DNA of 64,000 nt, from NCBI GenBank assembly GCA_003223875.1, contig QHWY01000090.1:1-64000 (forward strand), written 5' to 3'. Shown here piece after piece: positions 18,340 to 25,957 of this stretch; position 1 is the first letter of the stretch; each line of letters opens with the position of its first letter. Source of the DNA: Acidobacteriota bacterium. Its GTDB lineage: Bacteria; Acidobacteriota; Terriglobia; 20CM-2-55-15. The translations under genes and the position numbers were made by a program. Under the pieces are notes generated by a model. It worked only from the letters and a program-made list of their open reading frames with translations. It did not search any database and had not been told where the DNA came from.

Positions 18340-21300
18340 ATGCAGTGCAGATTGAGTTTGGGTTTTCTGACAATTTGCTGGATTGTTGTTTCCGTTACGG
18401 CTGTAGCGCAGCAGAACACCGGCACGATTCTGGGCGTAGTGAAAGACTCCTCAGGCGCGGTGGTGCCCGGTGCCGGCGTCACGATGGTGAACGAAGAGAC
18501 GAGCTTGACCCGCACCGTGACGACAGGCGAGAACGGCGCCTTTCGCGCGCCCGCACTGCCCGTTGGTCATTACACCGTGAGAGTTGAACTGGCCGGCTTC
18601 CGGACGCAGGCTCAGCGCGGCCTGGTTCTCGAAGTGGCGCAGGAACTGGTCGTGAATCCCACGCTGGAAGTGGGCGCAGTGCCGCAGGAGGAAGTGGTGG
18701 TCAGCGGCGAAGCGCCATTAGTCAATACCACCAGCAGCGCGCTGGGTAGCGTGGTGAACGAGCAAAGCATGTCGGACCTGCCGCTCAACGGGAGGAACTA
18801 CGTCGACCTGACGATGTTGCAGCCGGGAGTAAACCCACAAACGCTCGCGACGACAGGCGGCACCGCCACTGCCAGTGGAAGCTGGTTCAGTGCCAACGGG
18901 GCTCCCGTCCGGTCGAACAATTTCATGCTTGACGGAGCGCCGGTGGTCAATGGCGGTGGCTCCTCGGCTGCCTCCGAAGCTGGAACCACCTTGGGTGTGG
19001 ACGGCATCCGCGAGTACAAAGTTGTCACGAGCGCTTTCAGCGCCGAATACGGGATGGTAATGGGCAGCCAGACCGTTATGGTCAGCAAGAATGGAACGAA
19101 TATATGGCACGGCGATGTGTTCGAGTACCTGCGAAATAGCTCTCTCGATGCCCGGAATTTCTTTGATTACCCGGCCAGTTCGGGAGGCAGACGCCTGCCT
19201 CTATTCCAACGGAATAACTTTGGCGGGTCCCTTGGCGGTCCCATCAGGAAAGACAAAACATTCTTCTATGGCGTTTATGAGGAGCTGCGGCAAAATCTCG
19301 GCGTAACCATCCTGGACAACGTGCTGCCGGCAGCTTGCCATCAACTCGTGAATCGCGGTACCGACAACACGACACTCGCAAATCCTTCCGCCTGCGCACC
19401 AACATTAACCGCTTCGAATGTCGTCCCGCGAGTCATTCAGCCCTTTCTCGATTTTTATCCTCAGCCCAACCTGCCCGGAAACCAGTTCACCTTTCCATCG
19501 TCCAGTAGGCAGCGAGAGGATTACGGACAGATCCGTGTGGACCAGAACTTCTCAGCGGCGGACACGGTGTTTGTGCGCTACACCATTGACGATGACGACC
19601 TAAATAATGCGACCAACAACATCCGGGCTCTCGCTGCCGGCGCGGCCTTTCCCGGCATTCGCACGTTGGGTACGAGCCGAAGCCAGTCGGCGACGGTGTC
19701 TGAAGGCCACGTCTTTTCTGCGGCGTTGCTCAATACGGTCAGGCTGTCCTTCAGCCGTACCAACTACTGGAACGGTGGCTCTTCCCCCGACAACCTGACC
19801 AGTCCAGCCTACTCTCTTGTATCCGGCCAGCCGATTGGAGGGATTTCGATCTCCGGTGGGATCACGGGGATCCAAGCGGTGGCGATACCGCAGTCTCAGA
19901 TCCAAACCGTCTACACCTTGAGTGATGACCTGTACTACACGAAAGGCCGCCACGCCTTGAAGCTGGGCATGCTGCTCAACCGCTACCATTTCTCCACGCT
20001 GGGAACGGCCAAATTGGTCAGCGGTACGGTCACGTTCAACGACGTCGCCAGTTTTATGCAGGGCGTCTACGACAACTATGCTGCGGGTACGCCCAGCAGT
20101 TGGCAGCGCCGGTTCTGGTCATACAAGACCTGGGGCTTCTACGCGCAGGATGACGTGCGGGCGACTTCCCGGTTGACCCTGAACCTTGGCCTACGGTATG
20201 AGTTTCAGACTGTGCCACGAGAACGATACGGTATCGAGAGCCGCTTCCTCAACTTGACTGATCCCACTCAGACTTGGACCTATGGCCCTGTGATGCGCAA
20301 CCCCACCTTGCACAATTTCAGCCCGCGCGTTGGGTTTGCGTGGGACATCCGAGGCAATGGCAAGACAGCAATTCGGTCAGGATTCGGCCTGTATCAGGAT
20401 CTCGCCAATTTCGGATCGGCCATTCTGCAGATCCCGCTTGGTATGACACCTTACGCGCGGCAGAATATCATCAGCAGCAACCCGCTGCGGCAACTGTTGC
20501 CTGTCCCGTTGCAGTTTCCCGACACACCGCTCACAAGCGTTTGCGCCAGTGATCTGCCTCCGGCCAATTGCTCGAATCGGTTGCAGACGATGGCCTATGA
20601 CCTCGATCAGCCGCGCTCACTCCAGTACAACTTGACTGTGGAGCAGCAGATGCCTCGGGGCGTAGGGTTGGCGGTGTCCTATGTGGGATTCCGAGGCATT
20701 CATCTCTGGCAAGTTCGGGAAGGCAATCCCATTCCCCCCACCGACATTATTAATGGTTCGCCCGCCTGGCTGCCCTACCTATGCGGCGGAGTTGCTTCTG
20801 CAGTGCCGTGCTTCGCACCCGTGGCAACGGTGGCGAATCCTGCCTATCACAGGTTGAATCCCGGTTATGCCAGCGTCATTCTCATTAAGACGTCGGCAGA
20901 CTCCTGGTACAACTCGCTTCAAGTTGTATTGAAAAAGCGACTGAGCCGGGGATTGGAGTTTCAGAGCGCCTACACGTGGAGCAAATCACTCGATACGACG
21001 CAGGGTCAATTGTATTTCGCCGATTGCACCGATCAGGCCGAACTTGAAGGCACCAGCCCCTTTAATGCGCGAATGGACAAAGGCCCCTCCTGTTTCGACG
21101 TGCGCCACAACTGGCACATGAACATGCTGTATCACATTCCGAGCATGAACTCGGATCGGCTCGCGGCCAAATTCCTGCGCGGCTGGTGGGTGGGCAACAT
21201 TATCACTGCTCGTACCGGATTTCCGTTCACGCCGCTGGTCAGCGTCGGCCGTTCGAACAATGCGGTCTTTGCGGGACAGGGCACGAGCGGCATCGTCGAT

Positions 21301-21801
21301 CGGCCCAATGTGGGGACCGACACGACTACCGCGACGTTCCGCTGCTCCGGCACCTCTTCGGCGTTTCCAGGCGCGCCACCCTGTTCGAACGGTTCAGTCA
21401 GTTATCAGTTCATTCCCTACGATAAGGACAAGGTCATGACCGGTGACCCTAACGCCTGGTTCAATCCGCTCATGTTCCGGCTGGCGCCGACCGGTCTTCA
21501 GGGCAATGCATCACGAGGGCTATTGCGAGGGCCCGGCCTCAACACTTGGGACCTTTCACTGAATAAAGATACGGGCTTGCCCTTTCTCGGAGAGAGCACC
21601 AAACTTCAGTTCCGCGCGGAAATCTTTAATCTCCTCAACCACGCCAATTTCTCTCTTCCCGCCTCGATCGGACGCGTCTTCGTCGGCATGCTGACGGATG
21701 CGGCCGGTGTCTCGGAGGCGCCGATTCCGAACGTGGGCAAGATCACAACGACGGCGACCTCCTCGCGGCAAATTCAGTTGGCGCTGAAGGTGATCTTCTG
21801 A
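18340..21801 (+). CDS. Oar-like TonB-dependent outer-membrane receptor
   Basis: 1153 residues; GAGGAGG sits 6-7 bases before the ATG. Signal peptide to about residue 24 (VTAVAQQ), then a carboxypeptidase-regulatory-like domain (LGVVKDSSGAVVPGAGV ... FRAPALPVGHYTV), the plug motif DLPLNGRNYVDLTMLQPGV and a barrel with the typical N-GG-LGGPIRKDKTFFYG strand. The end RQIQLALKVIF is aromatic. It stands alone, followed by a tandem repeat array. Ligand unknown. Confidence 0.93.
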   Translation: MQCRLSLGFLTICWIVVSVTAVAQQNTGTILGVVKDSSGAVVPGAGVTMVNEETSLTRTVTTGENGAFRAPALPVGHYTVRVELAGFRTQAQRGLVLEVAQELVVNPTLEVGAVPQEEVVVSGEAPLVNTTSSALGSVVNEQSMSDLPLNGRNYVDLTMLQPGVNPQTLATTGGTATASGSWFSANGAPVRSNNFMLDGAPVVNGGGSSAASEAGTTLGVDGIREYKVVTSAFSAEYGMVMGSQTVMVSKNGTNIWHGDVFEYLRNSSLDARNFFDYPASSGGRRLPLFQRNNFGGSLGGPIRKDKTFFYGVYEELRQNLGVTILDNVLPAACHQLVNRGTDNTTLANPSACAPTLTASNVVPRVIQPFLDFYPQPNLPGNQFTFPSSSRQREDYGQIRVDQNFSAADTVFVRYTIDDDDLNNATNNIRALAAGAAFPGIRTLGTSRSQSATVSEGHVFSAALLNTVRLSFSRTNYWNGGSSPDNLTSPAYSLVSGQPIGGISISGGITGIQAVAIPQSQIQTVYTLSDDLYYTKGRHALKLGMLLNRYHFSTLGTAKLVSGTVTFNDVASFMQGVYDNYAAGTPSSWQRRFWSYKTWGFYAQDDVRATSRLTLNLGLRYEFQTVPRERYGIESRFLNLTDPTQTWTYGPVMRNPTLHNFSPRVGFAWDIRGNGKTAIRSGFGLYQDLANFGSAILQIPLGMTPYARQNIISSNPLRQLLPVPLQFPDTPLTSVCASDLPPANCSNRLQTMAYDLDQPRSLQYNLTVEQQMPRGVGLAVSYVGFRGIHLWQVREGNPIPPTDIINGSPAWLPYLCGGVASAVPCFAPVATVANPAYHRLNPGYASVILIKTSADSWYNSLQVVLKKRLSRGLEFQSAYTWSKSLDTTQGQLYFADCTDQAELEGTSPFNARMDKGPSCFDVRHNWHMNMLYHIPSMNSDRLAAKFLRGWWVGNIITARTGFPFTPLVSVGRSNNAVFAGQGTSGIVDRPNVGTDTTTATFRCSGTSSAFPGAPPCSNGSVSYQFIPYDKDKVMTGDPNAWFNPLMFRLAPTGLQGNASRGLLRGPGLNTWDLSLNKDTGLPFLGESTKLQFRAEIFNLLNHANFSLPASIGRVFVGMLTDAAGVSEAPIPNVGKITTTATSSRQIQLALKVIF

Positions 21802-21892
21802 TTCGACAAACCGGGACGAACGGAACAGATACCTATCGACGGAACGGAATGTCCCTGGGTAAATGATCTTGAGCATCCGCAAAAATGGATTT

Positions 21893-22171
21893 CACGATTT
21901 AGATACGGGCCATCGTGACTTCGAATCGCCTTTCACGATTTAGATACGGGCCATCGTGATTTCGAATCGCCTTTCACGATTTAGATACGGGCCATCGTGA
22001 TTTCGAATCGCCTTTCATGATTTAGATACGGGTCATCGTGATTTCGAATCGCCTTTCATGATTTAGGTACGGGCCATCGTGACTTCGAATCGCGTTTCAT
22101 GATTTAGATACGGGCCATCGTGACTTCGAAATTCAATTCATGACTTAGATCGCCAGCATTGAGGCTTCAAC
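21893..22171. repeat. 41-bp tandem repeat array with internal hairpins
   Basis: Six complete 41-bp units start at 21893, 21934, 21975, 22016, 22057 and 22098, and a decayed seventh starts at 22139. Each unit reads CAYGATTTAGATACGGGYC then ATCGTGAYTTCGAATCG with few changes. CACGAT and ATCGTG form a 6-bp stem with a 13-base loop. In units 4-6 the first arm is CATGAT, which still pairs through one G.U in RNA. Each unit also has TTCGAA. No reading frame crosses the array. It fills the gap downstream of the receptor gene (21802-22209). Confidence 0.9.
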
Positions 22172-22209
22172 GGGCCCAAATTCGAAAACAACCTTAGAAG
22201 GAAGAACGT

Positions 22210-22476
22210 ATGACAAAACTAAAGAAGATCAAACTATTGGATGGCTTTTCCAATGTGCCCGACGCGGAGGAAATCGCTTTTCCTCGTTGCCGAGCAAGGC
22301 CTTCCTGCCGCGATCGTTCGCGTCACTTTGAGAATCCGAACAACTGTGCGCGCGGCTCAGTGGTCTGTGATTTCGATCTCGGCGGCCCTTGCTCGGTGGC
22401 GGGTTTCCAAGTTTGTTCGGCAAGTAACAGCTTCCTGAATGAAGCGCCGTCGCCTCTTGTTCCCGGAGTCAATTAA
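22210..22476 (+). CDS. Uncertain small reading frame, possibly a decayed gene start
   Basis: An AGAAGGAAG ribosome-binding-like sequence precedes an ATG, and the first 20 or so codons (MTKLKKIKLLDGFSNVPDAE) look natural. After about codon 24 the sequence turns cysteine- and arginine-rich with no recognisable domain, as expected after a frameshift. The next frame continues more plausibly (AEQGLPAAIVRVTLRI), supporting decay. I see no family match. It lies at the entrance of a zone full of broken genes. Confidence 0.25.
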   Translation: MTKLKKIKLLDGFSNVPDAEEIAFPRCRARPSCRDRSRHFENPNNCARGSVVCDFDLGGPCSVAGFQVCSASNSFLNEAPSPLVPGVN

Positions 22477-22553
22477 GGTGTTTGCCAGATAGCCCGACAA
22501 AAGCGGAAAGCGTCGTCGCTCAGGTGCCGACCAGCCGGTCGGTTCACCACCAA

Positions 22554-22955
22554 CTATGCGAATGCCTTGTCCAAAGCCTCCGTGTCACGTTCTCTTTTCA
22601 CTTGGCCTTTCACTATGTAGCCAAGGCCAAAGTCGGGGACATCTGTCGGCCAAAACTCGCCATAGGTGTATCCTTCGAGTTGGTCGAGAACCCCACCTCG
22701 TACGAACAATAGGAAGCCAGCTCCATTCTTGAGTCCGGGAATAGTCGCTGCCACATCGCCGAATGTCAAACTCTTTTTCGACAGCGGACGAACATTGGGA
22801 GCCAGCCGGAATTTTGTAAAAAATCCTGCTCCTGTGAATTTCCTCTCAACGCTCTCAATTTCTTCAAACTGCTTGCGAAGGTCTTGCAGGAGCGGATTGT
22901 CACCATCAAGAAGCTTTTCCATCACGGCTTGTTCTAATCGTGTTAAGTCGCTCAT
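22554..22955 (-). CDS. Small cytosolic protein of unknown function (possible immunity-type protein)
   Basis: 133 residues without a signal peptide: an N-terminal helical part (LTRLEQAVMEKLLDGDNP LLQDLRKQFE), then a beta-rich part with GAGFFTKFRLAP, GLKNGAGFLLFVRGG and LDQLEGYTYGEFWP. The GxGFFTxF motif recurs in a widespread family of small hypothetical proteins. It begins directly after the stop of a decayed frame at 22956 that may be the end of an Rhs-type toxin gene. An immunity function is an inference from that position alone. It looks intact although its surroundings are degraded. Confidence 0.65.
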   Translation of the reverse strand: MSDLTRLEQAVMEKLLDGDNPLLQDLRKQFEEIESVERKFTGAGFFTKFRLAPNVRPLSKKSLTFGDVAATIPGLKNGAGFLLFVRGGVLDQLEGYTYGEFWPTDVPDFGLGYIVKGQVKRERDTEALDKAFA

Positions 22956-23381
22956 CTAAGGAATAAACGCGGTTGCGATGTTAATGACGCCATCAATGAT
23001 GTTTCCCCTCACAGTCACAAGACTTGAACCCACTTGAACAGACATCTCGAAAAGACCATCCCCCAAGCCCTGCGTTCGGGCTGCCAACAATGTCCCTTGC
23101 TGGATCGCTTCTCGATGGCCTTGGCCGCGATGTTGCCTTTTCTGGGAGGAATAGAAGTATTCGAGACACCTGGGCCACATAAGACACCGACGTTGTTTCA
23201 ACCGGCCACCGAATAAGTGGAATGGCCACTTCCTAATGCGTCCCCCGGAGCATGACGCCCTGATTTGCGGAGTCCAGCCGAACAGCTGGCGCGGCGGACG
23301 CTGGATCGGATTCTGATCTATTATAGCGATCGGAATACAGCGAATATTGGAGCCGAATAGCAACGTGGCCGTTTCAGACAA
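22956..23381 (-). pseudogene. Decayed C-terminal part of a large secreted protein (possibly Rhs-type)
   Basis: On the minus strand the last frame ends GLGDGLFEMSVQVG...GNIIDGVINIATAFIP immediately before the next gene's ATG. Another frame of the same stretch reads GSGHSTYSVAG, then NNVGVLCGPGVSNTS. Good protein-like text therefore switches frame, which indicates frameshifts. About 700 bp further on, the same strand carries the N-terminal part of an Rhs-like protein (24060-24439). I infer both are ends of one gene whose middle was lost. Assignment to Rhs for this end is tentative. Confidence 0.4.
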
Positions 23382-23558
23382 AGCGGTTAACGAATTAAAG
23401 GGCGGTGCCGTTTGGCGTCTCCCGCGTCAACCTTTTGCAACGGTATTCAAACATTGTGAACCCTGACCAGTGCAGAACGCCGAGTAGCCCCAGATGCCTG
23501 CATTGATGACAAGCATTCTATTTCTGTTTTTCATCCTCCTGTTTGCAGGCATCCGCTG

Positions 23559-24016
23559 TTGTTGGCAAACCTGAAATTTCTCCGACAGCACGTCACGGAG
23601 ATCTTTGTCCTTCTCGTGGTTTCTCTCTTATGCGTACCCCCGTGGAATGGGAAGTACTTCATGGGTCTTGAGTATGAGGATGCCTACATCTTCACTGCGA
23701 ACTCGCGTTACCTACTCTTCTCAACCAGGACTTCTCTGTTGATCCGCTCCAGACTCACACCTGTGTACTTGGCAGCATCTCTGACTGCAAAATCGAGGCG
23801 ACCTATGGAGGACACTTTCTGGCGCTGCCCTCTCTCGCGTACATAACGCACAGATTACTCGGCTATCACCCGTATGCGGTGTGCGGGATCAATCTTGGCT
23901 CGTCATTCATTTCAATGCTTGTTCTTTACTTCCTGCTCCTTCGCCTTACTTGCGAGCGGGTTTGTTCATTCACGGCGGCCGCGCTGCCAACAGCCGTCGC
24001 CGGAGCATCCCGATGA
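23559..24016 (+). pseudogene. Frameshifted, truncated glycosyltransferase-39-like membrane protein
   Basis: From TTG at 23559 the frame reads LLVVSLLCVPPWNGKYF then MGLEYEDAYIFTANSRYLLFS up to about 23720. A one-base shift there continues the same protein: NQDFSVDPLQTHTCVLGS, GGHFLALPSLAYITHRLLGY, HPYAVCGINLGSSF, then a hydrophobic segment MLVLYFLLLRL, ending in TGA at 24014-24016. The GLEYEDAY motif after a first membrane helix and the following loop resemble the N-terminus of ArnT/PMT-type (GT39) transferases. Such enzymes have 400-600 residues; only about 150 remain. It interrupts the Rhs-like remnants on the other strand. Confidence 0.6.
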
Positions 24017-24059
24017 CGTAGTGAAGACCTTGAGCTAGCCTCGACTGAATCCAAAGAAC

Positions 24060-24439
24060 TTAAGCCGTGAAATACCCCTCAACTGCGAAAGTCAGGTTAG
24101 TCTGGGTCGCCGTGAGGATGCCCCCAAGTCCAGTGTTCTTGCGCCAGCCGAGAAAAGTCCCAGACGGTTTGATTATTCACCGTTCGTGGCTCCAGAAACT
24201 TGCTGTTGTAATCCATGGCCAGACGGAACGACACTTCACGCTCCGGCAGATTGACGAGCGGCATACTCAAATGCAAATTTCCATTGGTCATGGAAACCGT
24301 GTCGATATCCGTGGCGAAGAACTCCCCAGCGGACGTTCTCCTGTTTGCATATCTGGGGACGTGTCGAAGCTTGTCGAGCCAGTGTTGCAGATGTGCTACA
24401 GATGATTACGACCAGTAGCAAAAGAATATTCATCTTCAC
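24060..24439 (-). pseudogene. N-terminal remnant of an Rhs-repeat-type secreted protein
   Basis: AAGGAGG lies 9 bases before a GTG at 24439 that starts a signal peptide (MKMNILLLLVVIICSTS). After a frameshift near residue 25 the protein continues as RYANRRTSAGEFFATDIDTV, SMTNGNLHLSMPLVNLPERE and SFRLAMDYNSKFLEP. TxNGNLHLxxPxVxLPxR followed by YNSxF is the opening I know from Acidobacteriota Rhs-repeat proteins. It stops after about 110 residues, although such proteins usually exceed 1000. Frameshift and truncation both mark it as dead. Confidence 0.6.
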
Positions 24440-24457
24440 GCATCCGAACCTCCTTAT

Positions 24458-25461
24458 CTACACAAAGAAGCGTTCAAAGGCTTCAATCACGGCCTGCGGC
24501 GCTTCCTCTGCCAGATAGTGGCCCGTATCCAGCGGGCCGCCCGTCACATCGGTTGCAGCTTCGCGCCAGATGGAGACCAGGTCGCCCCCATAAAACATCC
24601 CTGTGTGGCTTCGGCTTCCCCACATGACAAGTACGGGTGCGGCAATCTTGCGCCCGGCCTGATGATCCGCCTCGTCATGCTTCAGATCGATTCCAGCAGC
24701 CGCGCGATAATCCTCGCAGGAACCGTGAACGTCTTTGGTGTGAAGCAGCGGACGTATTCGGCGACCGCACGATCGTCAAAGAATGCAGGCTTGCCGGATC
24801 GGCCAAGATGGCGCAATACGAATTCGCGAGCCGGAATCGCTCGAATCATGCGCTCGAACATCTCGTCCGGCTGCGCCATGAACGACCAGTGCCAGGAATT
24901 CAGCGCCCATTCACGCGACGGGTGCGCCCACACGTAGCGCGTGGGCAATATGTCCAGCAGCGCAACTTTACGCACGCGCTCCGGATGATCCAGTGCCAGC
25001 CGATGGGCCGTGCGCGCTCCCCGGTCATGACCGGCCACAAAAAAACGGTCATATCCGAGCGTCGTCATCACGTCCATCTGATCTTGAGCCATGGTGCGGA
25101 ATGAATAATTAATGTGGTCTGGGCCGCCGGCGGCGGGGCCCACACTGTCACCATAGCCCCGGAGATCCGCAACGACGACGTGGTATCGGCGGGCGAGAGT
25201 GCCGGCGACCTTGTGCCAGCAGACGTGCGACTGCGGATTGCCATGAAGCAACAGCATCGGCTGCCCCGTGCCGCCGTGCCGGAGGAAAATATCCGCGCCA
25301 TTCGTGTGAACCCATTTCGCTTCAAACCCCGGAAACAAGCCACTATCGGGCGGCAGTGGCCGCGCTGCGGTCTGCGCAAGAGCGTCGCCGGATTTGGAAA
25401 CGAGTTGGGACCCCAATCCCGCCGCTGCCGCGGCCATGAACTGTCTGCGATCGATCGTCAC
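24458..25461 (-). pseudogene. Exported haloacetate/epoxide-hydrolase-like alpha/beta hydrolase, broken by one frameshift
   Basis: The GTG at 25461 has GGAGG 7 bases upstream and starts a Tat-type leader (DRRQFMAAAAAGLGSQL). The domain shows LLLHGNPQSHVCWH, DLRGYGDS, the nucleophile motif GHDRGARTAHRLAL (Asp nucleophile followed by Arg as in fluoroacetate dehalogenases) and SWHWSFMAQP. The first frame then stops at 24682. The next frame carries on exactly where expected: HGSCEDYRAAAGIDL, APVLVMWG and the catalytic-histidine segment DTGHYLAEEAP, stopping at 24458. The shift is near 24745. One indel thus separates the nucleophile from its histidine. It may be a recent mutation or a sequence error. 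Confidence 0.8.
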
Positions 25462-25610
25462 GGCATCACCTCCGATGGATATGTTAAGTGCCATTCGGGC
25501 TTCGGGCACAACGTTTACTGCTGTTACTCCTGATGTTCGCATCAATCAGGATCTCCATTTGGCGTCGGCGCGAAATAGCTTACGCCCATCATCCAGGCGA
25601 ACCAACAGTT

Positions 25611-25700
25611 TTAAGCCGCGAATTTGCGCGCAATCGCCGAGCCGATTCCTCCAGAAGCACCGGTGATGAGGACAACTTTTCCAGCCAGGCCCGTTTGCAT
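25611..25700 (-). pseudogene. 29-codon remnant of a short-chain dehydrogenase gene
   Basis: ATG at 25700 (minus strand) opens MQTGLAGKVVLITGASGGIG, then SAIARKFAA and stop. This is the first beta-strand, the TGxxxGIG cofactor loop and the first helix of an SDR enzyme, but the remaining 220 or so residues are absent. The adjacent sequence toward 25545 shows no SDR continuation in any frame that I can follow. A clear gene stub. Confidence 0.75.
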
Positions 25701-25739
25701 CGTGCGAAGATTCTACACGTGGTTACGAAGCCGGGCGCG

Positions 25740-25905
25740 GGTGGTGACTCAGTTTCATCTGTAGCGGCGGTCCGCGAAGCGCAAGCGCGGCAGCGCACAG
25801 CCTCAAGAAATGACCGCCGGCGATGTCTAAACTGCTGCACTGTCGGCGCTCATAGAGCGCCGCTACAGTTGGGAAACCCCGCAATTTTCAAACTGAGTCA
25901 CTACC
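25740..25905. mobile_element. MITE-like element with 16-bp inverted ends and 8-bp target duplication (copy 1)
   Basis: Left end GGTGGTGACTCAGTTT and right end, read in reverse complement, GGTAGTGACTCAGTTT (15 of 16 identical). The 8 bases CGGGCGCG occur directly on both sides (25732-25739 and 25906-25913). There is no reading frame for a transposase. The interior is a long-form class A repeat (25759-25868) flanked by short unique stretches, including GGGAAACCCCGCAATTTTC. The right end is 52 bp before the rimO start. Copy 2 at 41006-41135 shares ends and interior. Confidence 0.88.
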
Positions 25906-25957
25906 CGGGCGCGTGGCGGTTCGGCCGAGCTCAGGGTTTCTTGCTAGAATCATTTGA

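Noticed and set aside
21893-22171. CRISPR array
   Set aside because: The whole 41-bp unit repeats without unique spacers, and no cas gene is nearby. It is a plain tandem repeat.
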